A stretch of DNA of 64,000 bases, taken from positions 1 through 64,000 of the forward strand of contig NW_017386091.1 of assembly GCF_000237925.1 (NCBI RefSeq), read 5' to 3'. Positions 1 through 9,804 of this stretch are shown piece by piece (the stretch's first letter is position 1; each line of letters begins with the position of its first letter). Both the position numbers and the translations under genes were made by a program. The stretch comes from Schistosoma mansoni (Eukaryota; Platyhelminthes; Trematoda; Strigeidida; Schistosomatidae). The notes beneath the pieces are model-generated. The model had not been told where the DNA came from, did no database searches, and worked only from the letters and a program-made list of their open reading frames with translations.

Positions 1-8
1 TGTAATCT

Positions 9-120
9 CTGTGTGTGTGTGTGTGTGTGTTTGATGATGAGTGAATTGTTAGTGAAGTGGACAGCTATTAATTTTTTGTTGTTGCTGCTGCTGCTGTCAC
101 TGCTGTAGTTGCTGCTGCTC
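9..120. repeat. Microsatellites: (GT)n and interrupted (TGC)n
   Basis: A (GT)n run lies at about 9-30 and an interrupted TGC/TTG triplet tract at about 76-120. Neither sits in a supported reading frame. Confidence 0.85.
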
Positions 121-1095
121 GTCCGATATTTGATCAGGATGTATGGATATTTGTGCATGTATGAAAGTAGGAGAGAAGGGATGAAGACGGTTGATGTGTG
201 AGTGGTAGCAACGAAACACATTACAGAAATGCACATCACCATTAAACAGTAGACATATTTATTGTGAGAATAGTTGGGTGAATAGATGTAATTCTATAAT
301 TTCACATTATCTATGTGATCGTGATTGTGAACATCGTTTCAGATTGGTCGACATCCGCGTGTGTTTTATCTCTCCTCGTTGGTATCTGTGTTGGTGATTT
401 TGTTATTTGATAGAAATGTAATCACTGAATGTGTAGTAGAACACTGTACGACCAATTGTAGAGGAAGATATTCAATTTTCTGAGGTTTCAATAGACACCG
501 GATAGTTGTGCACTGTGCCACTCATTTGGTTCTGTTTAATACTGATCAGTTTATATCCCTTGAATATCAGATTGAATTCTAATATTGAATTGTGATATTC
601 GACTATATATCGACAATCCATATTACTACTGATCTCATAGGGTTAATGTAATTGTTCCTCAATAATAGTCGAACACTGTGTATGGTTGCCTGAATAATAA
701 CTATGCTTGATGGTATCTCATAGTGGAATATTGAAATAACAACTCACCTTAATTGCTCATTTGAGTTGTAGCATTATCACTGAAACTCAAGATGAACACT
801 CAATGTGGTTTGTTCGTGTTGTTGTCTGTCACATGGACGCTGACATTAGTGTCGGTTGCAGATGTCCATTTGAAAAATCACTCATCATTTCAGATGACAT
901 ATTGATTGAACTGTGGAATACAGTTGATGTTCAACATGATCTGGTGGAGAATCAATGGTTATAATGAAACAGTTGAGATCTGTTTGATTTTTATATCTTA
1001 CAGATGACATTCATTGTTGATCATCCTCTTCATATAACACTTGTCAATGCATCAACATTTCCAGAAATATATTGATGCGACCAACATAATAATAA
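121..1095. other. No recognisable gene
   Basis: This AT-rich stretch has only short open frames, the longest being 67 codons at 761-964. None shows a protein family I recognise or is bounded by splice sites that join it to another exon. I see no clear repeat in it. Confidence 0.6.
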
Positions 1096-1473
1096 TGTTA
1101 TATCTAGAGCTTTGATTCTTGCTATACCGCGTACTACTAGACTAATTGAACAATCGATCCCGCAACGTCGCAAGAGAGAAGACAGAGGACTGGTAAGTAG
1201 GAATTTTATTCCCTAAAACAGTGTCAAATATAGTACAGAAATCTCATGTATTTATAGTTTTTTGGCTGAAAGTAAATCATCATTTCGGACAGCCAATAGG
1301 AACATAAGGGGGTCCTTCTTATTCCTCCAATAGGGAGGCTACACACCGACATTCTAGAATGTTCCCCTAGTGGTGGTTGGATGGAATGTCTTCGGCTCTT
1401 TCTGGGCTTCTTGAGTTTGTCAACGAGTCATCCTCACAAATAATAATCATTATTATCTGTGAACTCATTATCA
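1096..1473. mobile_element. Solo LTR-like copy, same family as 26891-27265
   Basis: The segment begins TGTTATATCTA and ends TTATCA, giving TG...CA termini and a length of 378 bp. It aligns along its length with 26891-27265 (375 bp). Shared blocks include a GCTATACCGCGTAC-like block near the left end and a CTCTTTC-GGCTTCTT-like block near the right end. No internal coding region lies next to it, so it looks like a solo LTR of a Ty3/Gypsy-type element. It is an old fossil, and no clean target duplication was found. Confidence 0.55.
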
Positions 1474-2211
1474 GAAACGCTTAGCTTTGCAAGAAATTAT
1501 ATGTGAATAATCTATCACAGTCTCCGAACCTTATGAAGAATTATAGGTTTTGTGGAGTTGATTGGAACAAGTGTAACATCGACGGTTTGGTATTCCTGAC
1601 GATAGGGTAGAAAGCTGGAATGTGGTCATGCAGACATATCCATGAAATCTTTGTATCGACAACTGGTCACTTACATTGTCACAGTTACCTGTTTGTATTG
1701 AATCCACAATACTTATTGTTTCTGTTTTCGGTCTGTTAATATTTGTTCGACGTTGTGTTCATGAGGCGTAACAGAATGCGCCGATATGTCTCTGTGTACA
1801 GTCGTTTTCTTGCTTTATTTCTTGTCACTGATCTCTCAGTAAATCTATTAATCTCAATTTTGTATCATTATATATATTATACAATTCACCAGTTGTTTAC
1901 TTCATTAGAATAACACACCTATGATTAATCTTGGTGAGGCTTTGAGATCATGAACCGACTAATGTTACAGTACCTTTGAAAACCTGGATATATTGGGCAA
2001 CCATTTCATCCTAGCATGAATCGGCTCAACATTGCTCGTTCGTCATTCTCCACACAGAATTTGAACGCATGACCTTCGGTCTCGCGCACAAATCCCTAAT
2101 CTCTAGTACTTACAAGTTTCCCGTGAGGATCTAAATTAAATCGTGCGCGAATTCAATTATGAAAATACTACAATCTCCACAAATCACCATATGATATTAG
2201 TTGATAATCAA
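1474..2211. other. No recognisable gene
   Basis: There are no long open frames and no repeat I can place. The block around 1755-1785, near a GTTCATGAGGCGT motif, faintly resembles part of the RTE 5' region seen at 5886-6140, but it is too short to call. Confidence 0.5.
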
Positions 2212-2469
2212 TGATTATCATAGTTGAAAGTGTGAGTCAATTGAAGCTAGACCACCATGGAAAACCTGAAAGCACTGGACGACCGTTTCGTCCTATTGTG
2301 GGACTCCTTCTTGGCAGTGCGTATCCACGACCTCGCCTCGTCAGATTCGAACTCAGGACCTATCAGTCTCGCACCAGAATACTTAACCGATAGACCACTG
2401 AGCCGGTATCCTATGGTGTTTATGTCTACCTTCAATTGTTGCAACTATTCGATGATTTTATTAAGTTGA
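2212..2469 (-). mobile_element. tRNA-derived SINE, hammerhead family B, copy 1 of a tandem pair
   Basis: Read on the minus strand, this copy has a tRNA-like box A (GGTCTATCGGTTAAGT), a box B-like GAGTTCGAATCTG, and then the hammerhead segment with GGAC-GAAA-CGG. It ends in the family's common CTTCAATTGACTCA tail. The hammerhead core here is degraded: the CTGAGGA box is disrupted by an insertion. It abuts a second copy in the same orientation at 2470-2830, which is the arrangement needed to bring a cleavage site of one unit next to the core of another. Confidence 0.75.
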
Positions 2470-2830
2470 GATCATGAGTCAATTGAAGCTGGAACACCAT
2501 GGAAAACCTTAAAGCACTAGACGGCCGTTTCGTCCTATTGTGTGACTTCTCAGTGGCAGTGGGCATCCACGATTCCGCTTCACGAGATTCGAACCCAGGA
2601 CCTACCAGTCTCGCGCCAGAGCACTTAACCGATAGACCACCGACCCGGCTGGTATCCAACGGTGTTAATGTCTAACTTCAACCAATCCACGAACATTTTG
2701 AGCAACCGTTCAACAATTGTCTTCAGTGAGTTTCTATCTCACAAAAGACCTGGTTGAACTCCACTAGTCATTGCTTCCCACTAGAACTCCTGGATTTACT
2801 TCTCGAAGTCAGTCATTAGTGAGCATATGA
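2470..2830 (-). mobile_element. tRNA-derived SINE, hammerhead family B, copy 2 of a tandem pair
   Basis: This is the fuller copy. On the minus strand it runs from a 5' block (AAACTCACTGAAGACAATTG, about 2719-2738) through box A and box B (GGGTTCGAATCTC) to a hammerhead segment with a mutated CTGA-GA box, GTC/GAC stem II and GAAACGGCCGTC. The same 5' block is present in the plus-strand copy at 5291-5611. The order 5' block, tRNA-like head, hammerhead, short tail therefore appears to be the full element of about 360-400 bp. Confidence 0.75.
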
Positions 2831-3128
2831 TTATTATTACTATTATTATTATTACCTCTTCTGATAATCAATGATGATTTTTTCCCTATGAGCGTTTTAT
2901 TTTCTCATAACTAAAAACTGTTTGATATCTACTCACTTAAAGGGAGACTATAACAGTAACTTAGTTACTATGACTAGAAAATCATTCAGTTACAGTTCAA
3001 TTCACAAACACATACAATAAACCTTGATCATTATATAATAAAAAAAGTACAACCATCCTACTTAAGTATTCTTACTTGATTAATCTAACATTGAATATTC
3101 TGGTATATCTAATATAAATAATAGATAT

Positions 3129-3458
3129 AAATTCACTTGGTATTGTTTGTTTGAATCTTCCCATTGATGTGTTAGGACTGTAATTGATCAGTCTCTTATT
3201 GGCCATATGTGCATACATTGCCTCGATATAGCCTTAATTCACAAGTATTATAAGCAAAGATGGATAGTGATAAGCAGTGGAATCCCGTTTGACGCGCGTT
3301 TCATCCTATTTGGGACTCGTCAGCTGAATGAACCTGCATCTCAGAATTGATGTTCACTCTGGGGCTCGAACCCAGTACCTTTCGCTTCAAATGCCATCAC
3401 GTTATCCACTCAGCTACTGAGTCTTGATAGCCACTTGTTTGTGCAATGGTGTGAAGTC
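3129..3458 (-). mobile_element. Sm-alpha-like SINE (hammerhead family A), tandem unit 1
   Basis: This 330-bp unit is oriented on the minus strand. It has a box B (GGGCTCGAACCC read on plus), a tRNA-like head, and the hammerhead segment CAGCTGACGA-GTCC-loop-GGAT-GAAACGCGCGTC. Unit 2 follows directly with a 330-bp period. The family matches the known schistosome Sm-alpha hammerhead SINE in its core and tRNA-like head. Confidence 0.85.
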
Positions 3459-3876
3459 TAAATTCACTTGGTATCGTTTGTTTAAATCTTCCTATTGATG
3501 TTTAGGATTGCAATTGATCAGTCTCTTATTGGCATATATGCATACTTCTGCGTATTGCCTCCATATATCTTTAATTCACAAGTATTATAAGCAAAGATGG
3601 ATAGTGGCTAGCAGTGGAATCCAGGATGTATGTTTCGTCCTATTTGGGACTCGTCAGCTGGATGTACCTGCATCTCAGAATTGATGTCCACTCTGGGATT
3701 CAAACCTAGTAACGTTCGCTTCAAGTGCCATCGTGTTATCCACTCAGCTACTGAATCCTGATAGCCACTTGCTTATGCGATGGGGTGAAGTTTAAATTCA
3801 CTTAGTATTGTTTGTTTGAATCTTCCCATTGATGTTTAGGACTGTAATTGATCAATCTTTTATTGGTATATGTATA
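3459..3876 (-). mobile_element. Sm-alpha-like SINE (family A), tandem unit 2 plus partial unit 3
   Basis: Unit 2 covers 3459-3792 (334 bp). A truncated third unit of about 84 bp starts at 3793 with the same AAATTCACTTAGTATTG start. The CTGACGA box, GTCC/GGAC stem II and GAAA are present on the minus strand, but the stem III octamer has mutated (ACATACAT-like), so this junction ribozyme is probably inactive. Confidence 0.85.
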
Positions 3877-4146
3877 GTTTACTGGTTACTTTCTCATAAA
3901 AGATTTCAATTATCCCCCTTTTTTTCTTCTTTCTATATTTCATTATTCTTCCATTAATTTTACTTATTGAAACGTTCCAGTCTTAATTGATTTTTTTGTT
4001 TTCTAAATTGTCATTCGCTACATTTGAATTTTCTATTTAGTTGCCATAACAACCGTTACAATCTTCGATGAAAAACTGGGCACTATTATTAATATTATTA
4101 TTATTCAATTTGAGTTTAATTCAGATTTATGAAGAAAATTAAAAAT

Positions 4147-4208
4147 TAGTCGTATCTGTTTGAGAATTAGAATCATTATTAGAAAAAAGAAATGATGTAA
4201 CTAAGTAA
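4147..4208. repeat. 62-bp direct repeat, left copy, flanking a SINE insertion
   Basis: It matches 4441-4502 at 59 of 62 positions with no gaps by eye. The two copies exactly flank the composite SINE at 4209-4440, as an insertion-linked target duplication would, although 62 bp is long for LINE-mediated insertion. Confidence 0.8.
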
Positions 4209-4440
4209 GCAGTGGAATCCAGGACAAGGCGCGTTTCGTCTTATTTGGGTTTCGTCAGCTGAATGTACCTGCATCTCAGACTTGTTGATGTTCACTCTGG
4301 GACTCGAACCCATGCTTGTGAATTAAAGCTATGTCGAGGCAATGCACAGAAGTATGCACATATGGCCAATAAGAGACTGATCAATTGCAGTGCTAAAAAT
4401 CAATGGGAAGATTCAAACAAACAATACCAAGTGAATTTAA
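4209..4440. mobile_element. Inverted composite of two Sm-alpha-like SINE fragments
   Basis: 4209 to about 4313 is a minus-strand fragment holding the hammerhead segment and box B. About 4314-4440 is a plus-strand fragment that begins at CATGCTTGTGAATTAA and ends AGTGAATTTAA. The two halves come from different parts of the unit, so the insert is a twin-inverted rather than a simple copy. The 62-bp direct repeats lie immediately outside. Confidence 0.8.
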
Positions 4441-4502
4441 TAGTCGTATCTGTTTGAAAATTAGAATCATTATTAGAAAAACGAAGTGATGTAACTAAGT
4501 AA
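4441..4502. repeat. 62-bp direct repeat, right copy
   Basis: This is the partner of 4147-4208. The three differences fall in the middle of the repeat, while the outer ends agree exactly. Confidence 0.8.
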
Positions 4503-4573
4503 ATTTTTCTTTGTCTGTAATACATTAAAAGTAGAGAATATTAGATATTTAAGTAACAAATCCTTATGATTAG

Positions 4574-5030
4574 TGTTATATCCGGATAAGAATAGTGAAC
4601 GGTTACTGTTGGGATCCATTTATGGACCAATATGATACGTAAATTTCCTATTCATATTTATGTTCCTCTCATTATAAGCTTTATTTTGACCCATAGATTA
4701 TTACTATACGATTTACCATTCCTGAGTTATACCCAGTCTATTAATTGCTGTCCCCCCCTCTATTCACAGCCACATTTAGCTAAATCTTGTACAAATGTTA
4801 TTTTCTATTTTATTGGTACGATGTGGTCTGTTTGATTGGTATATAAACCCAGTATGTTTGAGAATAATGATTCATACCGCAGAGGCTGAGATTGGTATTC
4901 TGGACTTAACTGGCTGGGTTAGGCAGGAAGCAGGACGGACAAGGACTCTAGACTGCTCGTATGGGTTTCGTATATCACTGTTCCAATCGGTAATTCACTG
5001 CTCTCTAATAGATGGATACAAGATATAACA
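4574..5030. mobile_element. Solo LTR with 9-bp perfect inverted ends
   Basis: This 457-bp segment starts TGTTATATC and ends GATATAACA, which are exact reverse complements. The flanking pentamers are attag on the left and atgag on the right, agreeing at four of five positions as an aged target duplication might. A TATATAAAC box lies inside at about 4840. No internal coding region is attached. It is a fossil of an LTR retroelement. Confidence 0.65.
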
Positions 5031-5290
5031 ATGAGAATAAAGATCAATATCAGAATCAGAAAAAGAAAGATTCAATGAGATAACCATATTGAAAAAAAAA
5101 GAATTTTATAGAATATTGAATATGTAATCTAGCACTGGAATTTCGTGTTCACATTTTAATATATTTTGAACTTAATCAGTTGAATGTATCTAGTTACTAG
5201 TATTGATTTGCTACAGTAAGATTTGAAACCAGTACTTATCATTTTAAATATTCATTGAATTATCTATTGAGTTATTCAGTCTAGATAGTT

Positions 5291-5611
5291 TGACTAGTTA
5301 GCCTCGCGAGATTCCAACCCGCAAAACCCTTTCTGATAATAATAATCATATGCTCACTAGTGACTGACTTCGAGAGGTAAATCCAAGAGTTCTAGTGAGA
5401 AGCAGTGACCAGTTGAGTTCAAACCACATCTGTTGTGAGATAGAAACTCACTGAAGACAATTGGTGAACGGTTGCTCAAATTCGTGAATTAGTTGAAGCT
5501 AGACATTAACACCATGGGATGCCGGCTCAGTGGTCTAATAGTGAAAATGATAGATCCTGGATTCGAGTCTCGCGAGGTGGGATTGTGGATGCGCACTGCT
5601 GAGGAGTCCCC
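5291..5611 (+). mobile_element. tRNA-derived SINE, hammerhead family B, 3' truncated
   Basis: It carries the family 5' block (GAAACTCACTGAAGACAATT), the linker GACATTAACACCATGGGATG, a decayed box A, a box B (GGATTCGAGTCTC), then GCACTGCTGAGGAGTCCC, where it stops. The stem I strand and CTGAGGA box are intact, but the stem II 3' strand, GAAA and stem III are missing. Confidence 0.75.
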
Positions 5612-5885
5612 CTTCTAAATATGAAATGATTTGTTGAAGTTTATAATTTTCTATTGTTGAAATTCAAGTCTATCATTGATCACTCTCTATATACATATAT
5701 ACATCATGGGTAGATTTGCTCAATTTAATTTTTAACCACAAGTTATATTATACTTGTATTATGACTAGTAATAAAAGTGAGGATAAGTGCGTTTCTTACT
5801 ATTTCAGATAAATAGAAATATAAGCTAATTGGTAATTATATTATTCTTTGATATTAAATATTTCCATGTACCTATAAAAATTGTT

Positions 5886-6140
5886 GCTCTGGTTGTTAGA
5901 AGGGTCATCGGCCTCGTAACTTCCGAAGAAACTCGGCGTTCATCATGAGGCGTCATAATTCTTACTTCAACTCCCAGGGCAGAGTTTAAATGGTTTGAAT
6001 TATTTTTTCTGGTTAGCGTTTTTTTAGCCAGTTAGTTTTCTACGGGATGGGGTCGATAAACGCATGTCCAACCCTACTCTTTTATCCGGGCTTGAGACCG
6101 GCGGTAACTCTAGAAGAGCTACAGGCGGAGTTATATTAAA
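5886..6140 (-). mobile_element. RTE-clade LINE 5' region fragment
   Basis: On the minus strand this runs from CTGTAGCTCTTCTAGAGTTA (RC of about 6107-6126) through CCGGATAAAAGAG and CCCATCCCGTAGAAAAC to GACGCCTCATGATGAACGC. The first part matches the sequence just upstream of the RTE endonuclease copy at 59301-59600, which links it to the 5' end of that LINE. No coding part is attached here. Confidence 0.6.
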
Positions 6141-6317
6141 AATTTAGTACCAAATATTTAAACTAAAAATAGACATCTTCAATTGATAGATAATTCCCAT
6201 GTTGAATTGACTGAAATAAAGTAGATTGATTCAATCAACAGACAACTGTCGAACGAATTTGATTCATGTAACTCTAGCGAATCTACCACAGCATAATTTA
6301 CTAATACAGATATACTT

Positions 6318-6408
6318 TTAAATTCATTTAGTATTGTTTATTTGAATCTTCCCATCGATGTATTAGGACTGCAACTGGTCAGTCTCTAATTGGCATATGT
6401 GCATACTG
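6318..6408 (-). mobile_element. Sm-alpha-like SINE arm, left side of gap
   Basis: This is a minus-strand 3' portion of family A that runs into the N gap. It is a near-perfect inverted repeat of 6609-6699 on the other side, so the gap sits at the centre of a palindrome. Confidence 0.85.
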
Positions 6409-6608
6409 NNNNNNNNNNNNNNNNNNNNNNNNNNNNNNNNNNNNNNNNNNNNNNNNNNNNNNNNNNNNNNNNNNNNNNNNNNNNNNNNNNNNNNNNNNNN
6501 NNNNNNNNNNNNNNNNNNNNNNNNNNNNNNNNNNNNNNNNNNNNNNNNNNNNNNNNNNNNNNNNNNNNNNNNNNNNNNNNNNNNNNNNNNNNNNNNNNNN
6601 NNNNNNNN
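6409..6608. other. Assembly gap, 200 N
   Basis: Exactly 200 undetermined bases. Its length matches the second gap at 58091-58290, so the number is probably a placeholder. Confidence 0.99.
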
Positions 6609-6908
6609 CAGTATGCACATATGCCAATTAGAGACTGATCAGTTGCAGTCCTAATACATCAATGAGAAGATTCAAACAAACAATACTAAGTGAATTTAAA
6701 CTTCACCCCATTGCACAATCAAGTGGCTGTCAGGACTCAGTGGCCGAGTGGATAACGCGAGGGCGTTTGAAGCGAAAGGTACTGGGTTCGAGTCCCAGAG
6801 TGAAGATCAACAAGTCTGAGATGCAGGTTCATTCAGCTGACGAGTCCCAAATAGGACGAAACGTGCGTCCTGGATTCCACTGCTAGCCACTATCCATCTT
6901 TGCTTACA
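6609..6908 (+). mobile_element. Sm-alpha-like SINE (family A), near complete, plus strand
   Basis: The tRNA-like head has box A TGGCCGAGTGG at 6741-6751 and box B GGGTTCGAGTCCC at 6784-6796, the spacing of a tRNA-Ser/Leu type promoter for RNA polymerase III. The hammerhead segment follows (see 6823-6883). The element ends TATCCATCTTTGCTTAC. The left end continues into the gap. Confidence 0.9.
6823..6883 (+). ncRNA. Hammerhead ribozyme segment, family A, core intact
   Basis: The core is CTGACGA at 6837-6843, then stem II GTCC/GGAC (6844-6847 with 6854-6857) around a six-base loop, and GAAA at 6858-6861. The segment CGTGCGTC follows, with the GTC cleavage triplet at 6867-6869. The downstream CTGGAT (6870-6875) pairs with ATTCAG (6831-6836), and CTGC (6880-6883) pairs with GCAG (6823-6826) across an internal loop, as in the known Sm-alpha ribozyme. 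Cleavage needs the GTC of an upstream unit, so one linear unit alone should not cut. Confidence 0.8.
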
Positions 6909-9044
6909 AAGATATAATTTTAGTCCTTCCCTAAAATATTTATTACTGACTCGTAAACATATTGTTCAATTTAGTTACCTTACATAAATGAATGAGCACT
7001 GTATGGTATCTCCTATGATTGGTGTTTAAAAGTTACATTAATTACCTTTAGGGGTTGTACTCAAAGCAAATGATATCTGATTAATTGAGTCGGTTCTAGA
7101 TGATGATATCGAACTTTTAAAGGTCTTTAACTTAACAGAAGTTAACCTTGTTAATTCGAATTGATGATTAAAGGAAGTTCATACAGTAGACCACATACTA
7201 TAAAATAATATCTAATTTCAGTGAAGTCATAAATTTGTTTTTATTATTACAGTGAAGGGTGTGTGTAGGGAGATTGCTTAACCTTACAGTTTGTTTCATA
7301 GACTGATCATAGTTAATGAATCACTGTAAAGCAAGAAACGGCTGTTTATGCCTGGTATGGAACTCAATGGCAGTGTATATATGTGCACCCACCGAGGTAC
7401 TCTAAGATCTAGTGGCGAGTGCTTAAACTTTAAACAATTAAGCGGACATTCACTGAACTACGTATCTAACTTCAATCAATTCGAAATGTTGGGCAGTTAT
7501 CTCCAAATATCCATAGATTCTCTATGGTAATACTAGTCATATGGAAATTGATAACTAACTTCAAGGGGCAATTTTAGAAATACTACTGAGATGTGAAAAT
7601 TGACGTTTAATCATATCAGATGTAAATTAGCTACGCACTGATAGTCTTGGCAGATGGCTAAATAACATCATGAATCGATTGATATTAGACATGATGTTGG
7701 TTGAGTGGTCTTGAAGTTAGGGGCCCACTGCACGGTCTGAGTCTCAAATCCTATCACTGATAGGGTCGTTAATGAGGAGTTTCATAATATGTAATATTAT
7801 AAACAGATATAATATAAACAGATAAGGGTCAAGGTACACTGAAAATGTTTCATTACAGCTTAGAACTGTGCAGTTGTTTTTTTTGTTATTTCATTATTTC
7901 TCGTCAATACATATTGTTTGGTTTATTCAATATATTACAAAACGTATATTTTCAATAAGTAATTCATGCAGTTGAATTGGTTTGATAAAAACTGTTTCAA
8001 TAAAGGCTTTATTAAAGGATGAATGATCGAAGGTGGGTAATTTTTTGGAAACTCCAGGGATCATCCGATAAAATGTAGGTATTTTAAAACGTAGATGTCT
8101 TTTTATTTTAAAGAAAAGAAACAACACTGATTTATATTAACTGATCATTTTCTACACATGATGGAATCTTACAGAAACTACTGGAGAGTAACATATCTTA
8201 TTACATCATCAAATGGTATGAATCTCAGAGTGCGATGGGAGCAAGTTTATGGATTTACTTGGTTAATTAGTTCCAACAATTACAAGGTCAAGAGAAGCAC
8301 CTTACCAATTTTTAGGGTTAACTGTTCTATTCAATCGTGGGGGCCACGAGATAACAGGTCTATCAAATTAGCACGGGATGAAATTAAAAAAACGAATGGA
8401 AGCAGTGATAATGACAAAGACGGAATGTTGAGGATCTGGTTTGATAAAACAGTGTAGTGTCTGTTGCTATGTTCAGCCTATACACCTTATCCTAGCTTGC
8501 GGACAAGCTACATTTTAACTTTACATTTTGAACTTTTTAATTATTCACTTATCAACCCTGACTGTTTTTATATCAGCGTATGTGTGTGTGTACAGCTTAT
8601 TCAACTCATCACATCTCTGTAGCTTATTTTTGTGTGACTATAAATAGTAACGCTTGATTAAATCGAATTGGCTCACACGCCTTCTCCAGTGGGCGTCATT
8701 TCGCTTCACTCTCTTCTCTAATCACACTTCCTTCTTTGTTTCGTCTCCTTGATTGCCTGTTCAAATCAATGAGTACATGAAATATACACATTCAAAACCC
8801 ACTGGCTTATTCAATTCCGTTATTCACTAACGCGACTTAAGTTGATGTTTATATACGAGGATATGTATATTTCAATAACAATCAGAAACGATCTAAATGG
8901 TGTCAGATATAAGGCCACTAAAACAGAACCAGAAGGTATGGATGAAAGAATACTGAAACTCAATGCATCTGTGCCATTGTCACGGATTCTGAAACATGTC
9001 ACATTAAGTTCACAATCATTGATCATTGTTAGAACTTCAACAAG
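6909..9044. other. No recognisable gene
   Basis: The longest frame is 99 codons at 8158-8457 (plus), starting with two Met codons. It has no recognisable family, signal peptide or repeat structure, and codes through ordinary AT-rich sequence, so I treat it as chance. A block at about 7375-7500 weakly resembles the 5' part of SINE family B in reverse, but is too diverged to annotate. Confidence 0.55.
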
Positions 9045-9150
9045 GTAGACTGTATCTACCAACAGTCAGTGATTTCACAGACTGACGCTGCATCTTGGAT
9101 TGACGGCGCCTAGCCTACATTCAACCGACCCCAACCATAGTTAACATTGC
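9045..9150 (-). mobile_element. RTE-clade LINE fragment
   Basis: On the minus strand this corresponds to the end of the RTE open frame seen better at 30428-31060. Shared blocks are the CAGTCAGTGATTTCA-like and GGATTGACGGCGCCTAGC-like pieces. It is a short decayed remnant. Confidence 0.45.
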
Positions 9151-9272
9151 CCGTCTAAGCAACTAGTATTTAGATATATGTAACATATGTCTTACCTAAC
9201 TCAATTGATGAAGGTTCATCTGATTAACTGATTTGCAGTCTTTGCATACATCAACAATCGTCACTTAGTGGT

Positions 9273-9804
9273 TTTATTTATTTGAACACATAAATATTGG
9301 TACAAAGAAGCACCAGATAAATATGCGCCACACAAATCAAATGAGATTTGTGTGAGGTCTGTGATACTGCCCAGGTGTCCAAACTGAAGCACGTGGTTTA
9401 CTTAGGGGAACACACCTCGAGCCTTTGACCTAAAGGTCTAATGCACAAGGCAGTGAAGCATCGTGAGGAGATGCAGTCCCATGGTAGCCGATGACCAACG
9501 ATTGATTCATACGCCACTTGTTCCCTCAGGATACTGGAGCCAGCCCATGTGCACCGTTGGTGTGGAATCAGGGTTTTCCAACTCTCCTAGGTGAACTTTC
9601 CGTGTCCACTAACCCGGTTAAAGCGCCGGAAATTCGTTTTTCGTCGTATAAATTTCCTCTCAATTTGGTAAATAACAGTAATGTCACGAGAAGGCAGTGA
9701 GTAGGACTTCCCTGGCAGAGACTATATACGTGTAGCCATATGAGAGCAATTGGAGATGGAGAACTGACTCTCTACACTCTCGGCCGTACCAGGGCATTTG
9801 GGGG
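9273..9804 (-). mobile_element. SINE-like retroposon, family C, full length
   Basis: On the minus strand it begins at CAAATGCCCTGGTACGG and ends in a TAAATAAA tail about 530 bp later. It has no open frame. The same two ends recur in at least six other copies in this window, so this is a defined element rather than a random fragment. It is likely mobilised by a LINE. Confidence 0.8.

Noticed and set aside
761-964. 67-codon plus-strand frame
   Set aside because: No homology recognised and no flanking exon; probably chance.
3129-3876. CRISPR-like array
   Set aside because: The 330-bp repeating unit is a tandem SINE in a eukaryotic genome with no spacer structure.
6363-6654. Open frames spanning the N gap on both strands
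   Set aside because: They consist mostly of undetermined bases and mirror each other because of the flanking palindrome.
6741-6796. tRNA gene call for the box A and box B pair
   Set aside because: The boxes belong to the head of the Sm-alpha-like SINE; there is no complete cloverleaf and the same sequence recurs in every copy.
8158-8457. 99-codon plus-strand frame as a gene
   Set aside because: No recognisable family and no splice context; length is compatible with chance in 64 kb.
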